DNA of 9,939 bases from Clostridiales bacterium (GCA_004554105.1 SFNW01000065.1:1-9939); one strand, 5' to 3'; shown: positions 1 to 7,670, numbered from the stretch's first letter. Notes: generated by a model from the sequence alone, not told the origin. Numbers and translations: made by a program.

Positions 1-2
1 CA

Positions 3-617
3 CTGGAGCGCGACGGCTTTACAACTGCGGGCGCACTCGACACCTAATGCATCGACAAGGAGTCCTCAAGCCCGCTGCTACGCGACGCACTTGCGCTCTA
101 TGACGTGACCGGCGATAAGAAGTATGTCGCCGCCGCCGAAAAGATTGCGTGGTATTTATGCACCTGGATGATGCATTTTACGGTGAAGTACCCTGCGGAT
201 TCGCTGCTCGGCAAAATGGGCTACGACACCTTCGGCTCGACCTCGGTATCGACCGCCCATCAGGCACTCGACCAGTACGCGCTGCGCGATGTGCTGTCCT
301 TCTTTCGGCTGTACGAGCTGACCGGAAATGTGCAGTGGCGCGAGCGTGCGCTGGCGTTCTGGTGCAATGCCTGCCAGTGCATCTCGGACGGCACACAGTA
401 CATCAACGGGCGGCTTCGCCCCGCAGGCGCGCAGGACGAGGCGATTTTCCACACGCGCTGGGGACGCTACGGCGTGCCGCCGTTCGGTCCTTCGCAGTGG
501 CTGCCCGCATGGCCCTGCGCGTATCGGCTGGAAAATCTGCGTTGGCACCCCGACTGGTCAATTTTTGACGAGGGACTGCAGGCAATCAGCGGAAACATCG
601 AGCGGGAGGAAAAATAA
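3..617 (+). pseudogene. 3' part of a probable alpha/alpha-barrel carbohydrate-active protein, interrupted by an in-frame TAA
   Basis: The reading frame enters from the left edge and is coding-like on both sides of a TAA at 45-47. The stretch before it ends GALDT and the stretch after starts CIDKESSSPLLRDAL, so the stop falls inside one continuous domain. I infer a single-base change of a Tyr codon (TAC or TAT) to TAA. The next possible start, GTG at 105, has no Shine-Dalgarno site and lies in the middle of a helix-like segment, so restart is unlikely. The residues after it (YLCTWMMHF, GYDTFGSTSVSTAHQALD, RERALAFW, GRWGVPPFGPSQW-like blocks rich in Trp and Tyr) resemble six-hairpin glycosidase-type proteins, but I cannot name a family. 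The stop at 615-617 sits 1 nt before the next gene, whose ribosome binding site lies inside this gene, so they were built as one operon. A sequencing error at the stop is the main alternative. Confidence 0.6.
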
Positions 618-618
618 G

Positions 619-2118
619 ATGAAAAGACGGCTTATGCTTTGCGCCGCGTGCCTTGCCGTGTGCCTGCTGTTTTCCGCCTGCGGCGAAAAAAAGACGCCCG
701 AAACGACAACTGCGGCTTCCGAAATCGCCGCAATCACCGAAGACGGGGACACCCCCGACCTGCCCGATGCCGCCACGCTTGACCTCGCGGGAGATTTTCA
801 CTTCCTCGTGGCGGGCAACTGGGCGTGGAACGATTATGCGGCGGACGGCGAGGACGGCACGGTCGTCGACAGTGCGATTTATCGCCGCAACCGCTATATG
901 CGCGACACCTACGGCGTGAACATTACGAATAAGGACGTTGTTGCGTACTCCTCCGCTATGGGCAGCGGAACCGGCTTTACCGAGCTGTATACGAATTATA
1001 TGTCGGGCAACAACGTCTACGACGCCGCCATGATCGGCACTTATGACGCGGCAAACCTTGCGTATCAGGGCGTTTTGCAGGACTTGAACGATACGCCGCA
1101 CATCGACCTTGATAAGGATTACTGGGATCAGCGCGCCAACGCCGATTTGTCTGTCGCCGGCAGAATGTATTACACGACCGGCGACATTTCGCTCAGCGAT
1201 AACCGCAGCACGCACGCGCTGATTTTCAATAAGGAAATGATTAAAATGTACGGGCTGGACGACCCATACGAGCTGGTCAGAAACAACGGGTGGACGCTCG
1301 AAAAGTTTGCCTCGATGGTGAAGGCGGTCGGCGAGGACCTGAATCAGGACGGCGTCTACAACAAAGAGGACTGCATGGGGCTGCTCTCAGCGGTCGACAA
1401 CAACATTGCCATTCTCGCTGCGGCAGGTGAAAAGATTGCCTCGGTCAACGCGGACGGCGAAATCGAGCTGACGCTCTACAGCGAGCGCACAGTCAACCTC
1501 TACGACGATTATCTTGCGCTCGTCGGCGACCATTCGCACACCTTTAACTGGCAGATGAATTATCAGACCGGCACCTACGGCAATGTGGCGACGACGGCGG
1601 AGCTTGCCGATATGCTGAACAGCAATCGCGCGCTCTTCTACTTCCACATGCTCTTTATCATCGACGAGCTGCGCGACCTCGAAACCGATTTCGGCATTCT
1701 GCCCTATCCCAAGTATGAGGCAAGCCAAGCGGATTACGGACACCTTGTCAGTGCATGGCACAGCGAATTTCTCTGCGTGCCGAAGAACGTAAACGACCTT
1801 TCGCGCACGGGATTTGTGCTTGAGATGCTCGCCTACCAAGGGAAAAAACTGCTGACGCCCGCGTATTACGAAAAGACGCTCGTCGGGCAGTATACGCGCG
1901 ATGAGGAGAGCGCCGAGATGCTCGATTTGATTTTCGCCACGCGCACCTACGACGTCGGGTATTACTACAATCTCGGCACCTACAAGGAGCAAATCGGAAA
2001 AATATTGGTGAACAATATGTCGCTGACCGTGATATACGACACCTATTTCAATTCGGCAGAGAAAAAACTGACCGCCATCAACGCCATGTTTAAGGAAGGC
2101 GCCGAGGCGGCGTCATAA
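619..2118 (+). CDS. ABC-type extracellular solute-binding lipoprotein (probable sugar binding)
   Basis: This 499-residue protein has a lipoprotein signal: basic MKRR, a hydrophobic core, then the lipobox FSAC with Cys21 as the lipidated residue, followed by a Thr/Glu/Asp-rich linker. The rest reads as a family 1 extracellular solute-binding protein (mixed alpha/beta, with a late segment FGILPYPKY typical of the family), anchored outside the membrane to hand a ligand to an ABC permease. Residues 240-251 (DLNQDGVYNKED) match an EF-hand-like calcium loop, which is common in this family. The start is set by GGGAGGA at 604-610, 8 nt upstream; the frame is open back to 328 but that part overlaps the preceding gene. 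No permease or ATPase lies in the window, so the transporter partners are left of the window or elsewhere. A sugar or oligosaccharide ligand is inferred from the downstream glycosidase-like gene. Confidence 0.88.
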   Translation: MKRRLMLCAACLAVCLLFSACGEKKTPETTTAASEIAAITEDGDTPDLPDAATLDLAGDFHFLVAGNWAWNDYAADGEDGTVVDSAIYRRNRYMRDTYGVNITNKDVVAYSSAMGSGTGFTELYTNYMSGNNVYDAAMIGTYDAANLAYQGVLQDLNDTPHIDLDKDYWDQRANADLSVAGRMYYTTGDISLSDNRSTHALIFNKEMIKMYGLDDPYELVRNNGWTLEKFASMVKAVGEDLNQDGVYNKEDCMGLLSAVDNNIAILAAAGEKIASVNADGEIELTLYSERTVNLYDDYLALVGDHSHTFNWQMNYQTGTYGNVATTAELADMLNSNRALFYFHMLFIIDELRDLETDFGILPYPKYEASQADYGHLVSAWHSEFLCVPKNVNDLSRTGFVLEMLAYQGKKLLTPAYYEKTLVGQYTRDEESAEMLDLIFATRTYDVGYYYNLGTYKEQIGKILVNNMSLTVIYDTYFNSAEKKLTAINAMFKEGAEAAS

Positions 2119-2134
2119 GAAAGGGGAAAACGCT

Positions 2135-4741
2135 ATGAAACTGAAACTCGGACGGATTCTTTGGGGCGTTGCCGCAGTGCTTTTCCTTACGGCGGGGCTT
2201 TTGACGACTGCGTTTGCGGCGGAGACGGTCTACTACCTGAAGGACGGCGGCACGGGCGACGGCTCTTCGCCCGCGGCGGCGGGCGGGTCGCTTGCCGCAG
2301 CGTATGCCGCGCTGCCGAACGGCGGCACGGTTGTTGTCTGCGGGGGATACACCGTGCGCGAAGCGTTTATCAATGTCAAAAACGCGGGAAAAATTACGAT
2401 TACAAGTGCCTACGGCGGCGAGGATTTCGCGGCGACGAGCGGCGCGCGCATGGTCTTTAAGGCGAATTTCTACTGCGGCGGCGACACCGAATTTCGCGAC
2501 ATTACGCTCCGCACAAACGGGACGTACCTCTCGATTTTCGGCTGCAACTACGAGTTGACGCTCGGTGACGGCATCACAAGCGAGCGCGTCGGCTCTTCGC
2601 AGTATCTCTCGCTCATGGGCGGCTCGCGTGAGGTCATGCGGGACACCGTGAGCAGTTTGACTGTCAACAGCGGCAAGTGGCAGCGCGTGCGCGGCGGCAC
2701 GGCGGCAAGCGGCAGCAAGAATTACAAAATCGAGCTGACGGTAAACGGCGGCGAATTTGTCGAGCGGCTGACGCTCGGTGACAGCGGCTCGCACGGCGGC
2801 GACATCACGGCACGGATAAACGGCGGTACGTTTTATCAGGGCATTTACGCGGCGACGCTCTCGTCCGCGACCGACCGCTTTGACGGAAATGTCCGTCTGA
2901 TGCTTGACGGCGGCGTCTTTTATAACCGAATTGCGCCGGCGGCAACCGCGGTCGGAAACTACGCCGGCAGCTTTGCCGTCACGATAAACGGCGGCGACTT
3001 TGCGCATCTTGTCGAGCTCTGCGGCAGCGAGGGACTGGACGGCGCAATGACCTCGACGCTTGTCAGCGGAATTGACCTCGACAAAGCGGAGAGCGGAAGT
3101 TATACCTTTACAAACTATGTCCGCGCCGATGGCGCAGACCCGTGGCTGTTTTACCATGACGGCTACTATTATTACACCTCGACCACAAACAAGGCGGAAT
3201 TGAAGCTCGTCCGCGTCACCAACATCGGCGACTTGATTTATTCGGGCGGCACGACGATTTACAAGCCCGAGGCGGGGAAGCCCTATTCAATCAGCACATG
3301 GTCGCCCGAGATTCACCACTACACCGACGAGGAAGTCGGCGCGGGCAACGGCGGCTGGTACTGCTATCTTGCCGGCTCGGACACGTCCGACCTTTCCGAG
3401 GAAGCGCACCGCATGTATGTCATCAAGTGCCTGGACGGCGACAATCTGCTCGGACGCTGGGGCAATCCCGTGACGGGTGAGGTCAACGTACCGCAGGTCG
3501 TGGACGCGCCCGACATCGAGAATTTCCATGACACCTGGGCGGCGGGCATGACCGACATTCGTATTGACGGCAAGGTCTACACGATGTATGTCACGGTGGT
3601 CGACGACGGCGGCGGAAAGAAGCACCAGACCATCAACATCGTGCCGATGACCAATCCGTGGACCATAGGCGGCAAGTCCTCGGTCATCTGTGAGCCCGAG
3701 CTTGCATGGGAAATCGGCAACCACAAAAACCTCTACATCGTCGAATGCGGCACGGCGGTTTACGCGCCCGACGGCAGTATTTTCATCGTCTATTCCGCCT
3801 GCGGCTATTCGACGCCCGACTATAAGCTCGGTCAGCTCAAATATCTTGGCGGCGACCCGACCTTGAAGAGCAGTTGGGAAAAGAAGCAAACCCCGATTCT
3901 CATGAAATCCGACGCCATCAGCGGCTGCGGCAGTGCGTGCTACGTCACCGACACGGCGGGGCAGAGTTGGATTTGCTACAACGCTTATCTCAATCCGAAT
4001 GCGTCGGGGACGCGCTACGCCTTTGTCGAGCCGTACACGGCGGACGCCGTAAACGGCGTTGTCATCGGTGCGGGGACAAAGCACCCCGCTTCGCTCGACA
4101 CGGTCTATACGGCGGCACTGAATCCCATGTCGCTTGCCGATAAGACAAGCGGGTTTGACAGCGTGACCGAGACCGGCGGGAAATTCCCGTTTACCCGCGC
4201 ATATACCGACGCATTTACCGATGTGACGGCGGCGCACTGGTTCTATCCCTATGTGCGCGACGCCTACCGCATCGGACTTGCAAGCGGGACAAGCGCGACA
4301 AAGTTCTCGCCCGACGCGTCCTTTACGGTCGCGCAGGCACTGACCGCTGCGGCGAATATCCACGGCGTCTACTTCGGCAAAACAGTGCGCGCGGCGGCAA
4401 GCGGCGAAAACTGGTATGCGCCCTATGTCGAATACTGTATCGAAAACGGGATCATCAAGGCGGGGCAGTTTGCAAGCTTCGATACGGCGATTTCGCGCGG
4501 CGATATGGCGGTTGTGTTTGCAAACATTCTGCCCGCAGAGGAATATGCCGCAGTGCGGGAGGGACTTCCCGCCGATGTGACGGAGGGCGCGGCTTGCCGC
4601 GATGCGGTGCGGAAACTCTATAACGCGGGCATTGTCGGCGGCGACGACAAGGGCAACTATCGCCCGAGCGACAACATCAAGCGCAGCGAGGCTTGCGTCA
4701 TTTTCACGCGTATCGCGCTGAAGGACAAGCGGCTGCACTGA
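2135..4741 (+). CDS. Secreted beta-helix / GH43-like glycosidase with C-terminal SLH cell-wall anchor
   Basis: This 868-residue protein has a signal peptide with likely cleavage after AFA (residue 28). Residues about 30-320 look like a right-handed beta-helix: the coil motif [VIL]-N/D-G/S-G-x-F/W recurs at residues 177, 203, 228, 257 and 284, every 25-29 residues. Residues about 330-690 resemble a GH43 five-bladed propeller: ADPWLFYHDGYYYY with candidate general base Asp335, WSPEIH at 389-394, candidate pKa-modulating Asp466, candidate general acid Glu537 (VECGTAVY), and GCGSACYV near 597-604 followed by WICYNAY. Residues 694-868 hold SLH repeats (FTDVTAAHWFYPYVRDAY; WYAPYVEYCIENGII; a weaker third from about 814) that bind pyruvylated wall polymers. 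The likely job is wall-bound cleavage of arabinose- or xylose-containing plant glycans, the products being caught by the upstream binding protein. Substrate and activity are inferred. GAAAGGGG at 2119-2126 is the ribosome binding site. Confidence 0.8.
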   Translation: MKLKLGRILWGVAAVLFLTAGLLTTAFAAETVYYLKDGGTGDGSSPAAAGGSLAAAYAALPNGGTVVVCGGYTVREAFINVKNAGKITITSAYGGEDFAATSGARMVFKANFYCGGDTEFRDITLRTNGTYLSIFGCNYELTLGDGITSERVGSSQYLSLMGGSREVMRDTVSSLTVNSGKWQRVRGGTAASGSKNYKIELTVNGGEFVERLTLGDSGSHGGDITARINGGTFYQGIYAATLSSATDRFDGNVRLMLDGGVFYNRIAPAATAVGNYAGSFAVTINGGDFAHLVELCGSEGLDGAMTSTLVSGIDLDKAESGSYTFTNYVRADGADPWLFYHDGYYYYTSTTNKAELKLVRVTNIGDLIYSGGTTIYKPEAGKPYSISTWSPEIHHYTDEEVGAGNGGWYCYLAGSDTSDLSEEAHRMYVIKCLDGDNLLGRWGNPVTGEVNVPQVVDAPDIENFHDTWAAGMTDIRIDGKVYTMYVTVVDDGGGKKHQTINIVPMTNPWTIGGKSSVICEPELAWEIGNHKNLYIVECGTAVYAPDGSIFIVYSACGYSTPDYKLGQLKYLGGDPTLKSSWEKKQTPILMKSDAISGCGSACYVTDTAGQSWICYNAYLNPNASGTRYAFVEPYTADAVNGVVIGAGTKHPASLDTVYTAALNPMSLADKTSGFDSVTETGGKFPFTRAYTDAFTDVTAAHWFYPYVRDAYRIGLASGTSATKFSPDASFTVAQALTAAANIHGVYFGKTVRAAASGENWYAPYVEYCIENGIIKAGQFASFDTAISRGDMAVVFANILPAEEYAAVREGLPADVTEGAACRDAVRKLYNAGIVGGDDKGNYRPSDNIKRSEACVIFTRIALKDKRLH

Positions 4742-4772
4742 CAAATTCTTTTGAAGGGCGGAAAAGTGCCTG

Positions 4773-5219
4773 ATGAACGAAAAAGAACTATGGAAAGCCT
4801 ATACCGACGCAAATCCCGCGTATCGGGACGCGCCTTATGACGCATGGTGCTACGGGAGCGACATTCCCGACGAGCTGGCACGGCTGACATTTGACGGCAT
4901 CAAGACGGCGACCGCCTCGGCGTATGCGCTTTACGCCGCCGAGGACAGCCCGCTGCCGACCGTCGGCACACACAGCGTCCTGCTCGATACGGCGGGAAAC
5001 GCGCTCTGCGTTCTGCGCAACACCGCCGTCACGGTCGTGCCGTTTTGCGAAGTGACCGAACGGCATGCGTATAAAGAGGGAGAGGGCGACCGCAGTCTCG
5101 GCTATTGGCGGGACGTACACCGCAAGTTCTTCACCTCGGAACTGAAAGAAATCGGCGCGGCGTTTTCCGAGGATATGCTCGTCGTGTGCGAAGAGTTTGA
5201 GGTCGTGCTCCGCGCGTGA
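4773..5219 (+). CDS. ASCH-domain protein (YhfF-like)
   Basis: This 148-residue soluble protein has the ASCH layout: a helical N-terminus (LWKAYTDANP), the signature G-x-K-x-x-T (GIKTATAS, around residue 47), a short beta-rich core (HSVLLDTAGNALCVLRNTAVTVVPFCEV), an acidic segment (EGEGDRSLGYWRDVHRKFF) and a closing strand (MLVVCEEFEVV). ASCH domains have a PUA-like fold and are thought to bind RNA or nucleotides; the E. coli relative YqfB hydrolyses N4-acetylcytidine. The exact substrate here is unknown. Length is full for the family. It begins 31 nt after the SLH gene with no terminator between and has AAGGGCGG at 4754-4761, so it is probably the last gene of the same transcript, although its function does not fit glycan use. 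It ends just before a strong terminator. Confidence 0.82.
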   Translation: MNEKELWKAYTDANPAYRDAPYDAWCYGSDIPDELARLTFDGIKTATASAYALYAAEDSPLPTVGTHSVLLDTAGNALCVLRNTAVTVVPFCEVTERHAYKEGEGDRSLGYWRDVHRKFFTSELKEIGAAFSEDMLVVCEEFEVVLRA

Positions 5220-5239
5220 CACGCAGAACACAAAACAGC

Positions 5240-5269
5240 AAAAAAGCACCCTGCGGGGTGCTTTTTTTT
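5240..5269. terminator. Bidirectional rho-independent terminator between convergent genes
   Basis: GCACCC (5246-5251), a 4-nt loop and GGGTGC (5256-5261) form a stem flanked by six A on the left and eight T on the right. The A and T runs also pair, and each acts as the U-tract for one strand. It closes the + strand carbohydrate cluster and the - strand metY gene, which stops at 5282. Confidence 0.93.
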
Positions 5270-5281
5270 GCGTTTGTTCGG

Positions 5282-6571
5282 TTATTTTGCGGCGACGGCG
5301 GCAAAGCCTTTTTCAAGGTCGGCGATGATGTCGTCGATATGCTCCGTGCCGATGGACAGACGAATGGTGCTTTGGCGAATGCCCTGGTCGAGCAGCTCCT
5401 CGTCGGTGAGCTGCGAGTGCGTGGTCGTTGCGGGGTGAATGACCAGCGATTTCACGTCGGCGACATTGGCGAGCAGCGAGAAGATTTCAAGGTTGTCGAT
5501 AAATTTGTGCGCCTCTGCCTGTCCGCCCTTGATGTCAAAGGTGAAAATCGAGCCGCCGCCGTTCGGGAAATACTTCTCATAGAGGGCGTGCTGCGGGTGG
5601 TCGGGCAGGGAGGGGTGGTTGACCCTTTCGACAAGCGGGTGCTTGACGAGATATTCAATGACCTTTTTGGTATTCTCCGCATGGCGCTCGAGGCGAAGCG
5701 AGAGCGTCTCGACGCCCTGCAGCAGCAGGAACGCATTGAAGGGCGAAATCGCCGCGCCGGTATCGCGCAGCAGAATCGCGCGGACATAGGTGACGAACGC
5801 CGCAGGACCGACCGCGTCGGCAAAGGAAACACCGTGATAGCTCGGATTCGGCGCGGCAATCTGCGGGTAATTGCCGCTCTTCTTCCAGTCAAACTTGCCG
5901 GAATCCACGATAATACCGCCGAGCGTCGTGCCGTGGCCGCCGATAAACTTCGTGGCGGAATGGACGACGATGTCCGCGCCGTGCTCGATCGGGCGAATCA
6001 GATAGGGCGTGCCGAACGTGTTGTCAATAACGACGGGAATGCCGTGCTTGTGCGCGATGTCCGCAACCGCATCGATGTCGGGAATGTCGCTGTTGGGGTT
6101 GCCGAGCGTCTCGATAAAGACCGCCTTGGTATTGGGCTGGATCGCCGCCTCGACCTCGCTCAGATTGTGAATGTCGACAAAGGTCGTCTCGATGCCGAAG
6201 CCGGGCAGGGTGTGAGCAAGCAGATTGTAGCTGCCCCCGTAGATGGTTTTCTGCGCGACGATGTGATCGCCCTTCTGCGCCAGCGCTTCAATCGTGTAGG
6301 TGATTGCCGCCGCGCCCGATGCGACCGCCAGTGCGGCAACGCCGCCTTCAAGCGCCGCAATGCGCTTCTCGAAAACGTCCTGCGTGGAGTTGGTCAGGCG
6401 TCCGTAGATGTTGCCCGCGTCGGCAAGTCCGAAGCGCGCAGCAGCGTGCGCGGAGTTGCGGAAAACATACGATGTGGTCTGATAAATCGGTACGGCTCGC
6501 GCATCGGTGGCGGGGTCGGGCTGCTCCTGGCCGACGTGAAGCTGTAAGGTCTCAAATTTATAGTTGCTCAT
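5282..6571 (-). CDS. metY: O-acetylhomoserine sulfhydrylase / aminocarboxypropyltransferase
   Basis: This 429-residue cytoplasmic, PLP-dependent enzyme of the Cys/Met metabolism family makes homocysteine from O-acetyl-homoserine and sulfide, the direct sulfhydrylation route to methionine. The family marks are all present: QTTSYVF near residue 31, IYGRLTNST at 55-63, YGGSYNL (Tyr111, cofactor stacking), IDNTFGTPY with Asp183 (pyridine nitrogen partner), and SATKFIGGHG with Lys208 as the PLP Schiff-base lysine. The C-terminus (IHPATTTHSQL, STIRLSIGTEHIDDII) is complete. Length matches MetY (about 425-430) rather than the shorter CGS/CBL enzymes. The start is fixed by GAGGA at 6579-6583, 7 nt upstream; an in-frame ATG at 6629-6631 lies inside the promoter and cannot be used. 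It follows a LysR-type gene on the same strand but has its own consensus promoter and a LysR-type box. O-succinylhomoserine as donor cannot be excluded. Confidence 0.95.
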   Translation of the reverse strand: MSNYKFETLQLHVGQEQPDPATDARAVPIYQTTSYVFRNSAHAAARFGLADAGNIYGRLTNSTQDVFEKRIAALEGGVAALAVASGAAAITYTIEALAQKGDHIVAQKTIYGGSYNLLAHTLPGFGIETTFVDIHNLSEVEAAIQPNTKAVFIETLGNPNSDIPDIDAVADIAHKHGIPVVIDNTFGTPYLIRPIEHGADIVVHSATKFIGGHGTTLGGIIVDSGKFDWKKSGNYPQIAAPNPSYHGVSFADAVGPAAFVTYVRAILLRDTGAAISPFNAFLLLQGVETLSLRLERHAENTKKVIEYLVKHPLVERVNHPSLPDHPQHALYEKYFPNGGGSIFTFDIKGGQAEAHKFIDNLEIFSLLANVADVKSLVIHPATTTHSQLTDEELLDQGIRQSTIRLSIGTEHIDDIIADLEKGFAAVAAK

Positions 6572-6613
6572 TGCGGTGTCCTCGTTCTTTCCGAAATTTG
6601 TTTTGATGCCTTT

Positions 6614-6642
6614 ATTATACGGGGAGAACACCGGTTTGTCAA
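6614..6642 (-). promoter_or_regulatory. SigA-type promoter of metY
   Basis: On the - strand TTGACA (6637-6642), a 17-nt spacer and TATAAT (6614-6619) form a perfect consensus. The predicted start point is near 6607, giving a leader of about 35 nt, too short for a SAM riboswitch or T-box. This implies control by protein at the promoter. Confidence 0.9.
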
Positions 6643-6657
6643 ATACCCGATGGGAAT
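6643..6657 (-). promoter_or_regulatory. Possible LysR activation half-site next to the metY -35 box
   Basis: An imperfect dyad built on CCC-GAT-GGG with flanking AT pairs also contains T-N11-A (T6644 to A6656). Its centre is about 43 nt upstream of the predicted start, directly against the -35 hexamer, where LysR proteins place their second, weaker contact. Confidence 0.35.
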
Positions 6658-6664
6658 ACTGTGT

Positions 6665-6681
6665 TATAGGCTGAATCTATA
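6665..6681 (-). promoter_or_regulatory. Candidate LysR-type recognition site for metY
   Basis: TATAG (6665-6669), 7 nt and CTATA (6677-6681) form a perfect dyad containing T-N11-A (T6667 to A6679), the LysR-family box. Its centre, 6673, lies about 66 nt upstream of the predicted metY start point, where LysR activators classically bind. It overlaps the stop codon of the lysR gene. That this LysR protein binds it is inference. Confidence 0.6.
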
Positions 6682-7615
6682 CCTTTTGCCTCTTTGCGTG
6701 CTGATTCAGATACTGTTCAATCTCCTTGATATACAGTTCGCCCATGCTGCTCAGAATCATGCTTTGATTGACGATATAGCCGATTTCCATGCGGCTGCCG
6801 CGCGTGTCCGCGTCGGTTTCAAACGGCACGGCGACATAGTCTGAGCCGTTCAGCTCCTCGCAGATGATGCCCGAGCAGAGCGTGTAGCCGTTCAGTCCGA
6901 CCATCAGGTTTAGCATGGTTGCGCGGTCATTGGCTTTAATCATGCGTGGGTATTCGCGCGTGCTGAGAATTTCCTCGGCGAAGTAAAACGAGCCGCTCGC
7001 CCCCTGCTCAAACGACAGGCAGGGGTAATCGCCGAGTTCCTCAAAGCGGATCGAGCGATTTTGCGCCAGCGGGTGACCTTTCCATAAATAGACGTAGGCG
7101 TCGCATTCAATCAGCTTGTGAAAGGTGAGATTGTTTGTCCGCAGCAGTTTTTCGATTGCCTGACGGTTGAAGTCGCTGAGATAGAGAATGCCGATTTCGC
7201 TTTTCGAGGTGATGACGTCGTCGATGACCTCCTTGGTTTTCGTCTCGCGAATGGCAAACTCGTATTCCTCGGTGTCAAACTGCTTGACCATCTCGACAAA
7301 ACTCTTGACGGCAAAGGAATAGTGCTGGGTCGATACGCCGAATTTCTTTTTCCGCTTGCCGGTCTTGCCGTATTTGCCGAGCAGCTGCGCATACTGATAC
7401 TCAATCTGCCTTGCGTGGGTGATAAATTCCAGCCCGTCGCTCGTCAGCGAAACGCCTCTGCCGCTGCGGTGAAAAATCGTGATGCCGAGTTCCTTTTCCA
7501 GCTCCTTCATGGACGCGGACAGCGAGGGCTGCGCGACATACAGGACCTCTGCCGCCTTGTTCAGCGAGCCGGTCTCGGATATGGTGATTGCATAGTGAAG
7601 CTGCTGCAGCGTCAT
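6677..7615 (-). CDS. LysR-type transcriptional regulator, CysB/CysL-like
   Basis: This 312-residue protein has an N-terminal winged helix-turn-helix (residues about 1-60: MTLQQLHYAITISETGSL, then NKAAEVLYVAQPSLSASMKE), a linker helix and a periplasmic-binding-type effector domain from about residue 92. The segment VSTQHYSFA (94-102, with Thr96-Gln97) sits where CysB has its TQ effector loop, which hints at a sulfur-related small ligand. The start is set by GGAG (7623-7626 on the - strand) 7 nt upstream and by homology beginning at MTLQQL; the longer frame to 7660 adds 15 unconserved residues with no ribosome binding site. Its neighbour downstream is metY, whose promoter carries a T-N11-A box at the end of this gene, so activation of metY is the likely role. 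Effector candidates such as O-acetylserine or O-acetylhomoserine are inferred only. Confidence 0.88.
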   Translation of the reverse strand: MTLQQLHYAITISETGSLNKAAEVLYVAQPSLSASMKELEKELGITIFHRSGRGVSLTSDGLEFITHARQIEYQYAQLLGKYGKTGKRKKKFGVSTQHYSFAVKSFVEMVKQFDTEEYEFAIRETKTKEVIDDVITSKSEIGILYLSDFNRQAIEKLLRTNNLTFHKLIECDAYVYLWKGHPLAQNRSIRFEELGDYPCLSFEQGASGSFYFAEEILSTREYPRMIKANDRATMLNLMVGLNGYTLCSGIICEELNGSDYVAVPFETDADTRGSRMEIGYIVNQSMILSSMGELYIKEIEQYLNQHAKRQKV

Positions 7616-7643
7616 GGCGTTTCTCCGTTTCCTTCGCGGCGGC

Positions 7644-7670
7644 AGGTAAATACCTACCAAACGAATTGGT
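7644..7670 (-). promoter_or_regulatory. Two adjacent dyads just downstream of the lysR start point
   Basis: AGGTA-AA-TACCT (7644-7655) abuts ACCAA-N5-TTGGT (7656-7670). Both lie in the first 35 nt of the predicted lysR transcript, a position suited to repression. Neither matches the metY-side sequence and the second lacks T-N11-A, so binding by the encoded LysR protein is uncertain. Confidence 0.35.

Noticed and set aside
328..618. Upstream extension of the solute-binding protein
   Set aside because: The extra 97 residues overlap the preceding gene and would bury the lipoprotein signal; ATG 619 has the ribosome site and the signal peptide.
2090..3157. 355-residue open frame on the - strand
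   Set aside because: It is antisense to the signal peptide and beta-helix coils of the SLH protein and has low-complexity Ala/Arg/Val content typical of shadow frames.
3287..4744. 485-residue open frame on the - strand
   Set aside because: It lies antisense to the GH43-like and SLH domains, whose motifs are unmistakable on the + strand. Its sequence is rich in Arg, Val, Ala and His, with no recognisable domain or ribosome site; it comes from GC-biased codons.
5216..6547. 443-residue open frame on the + strand
   Set aside because: It is antisense to metY, where every catalytic motif is present, and it would begin inside the terminator region. No domain is seen.
6572..6613. SAM riboswitch or T-box in front of metY
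   Set aside because: The predicted leader is only about 35 nt, with no stem-rich structure and no room for either element.
6572..6631. Earlier metY start at 6629-6631
   Set aside because: That ATG lies between the -35 and -10 boxes, upstream of the transcription start, so it is not in the mRNA.
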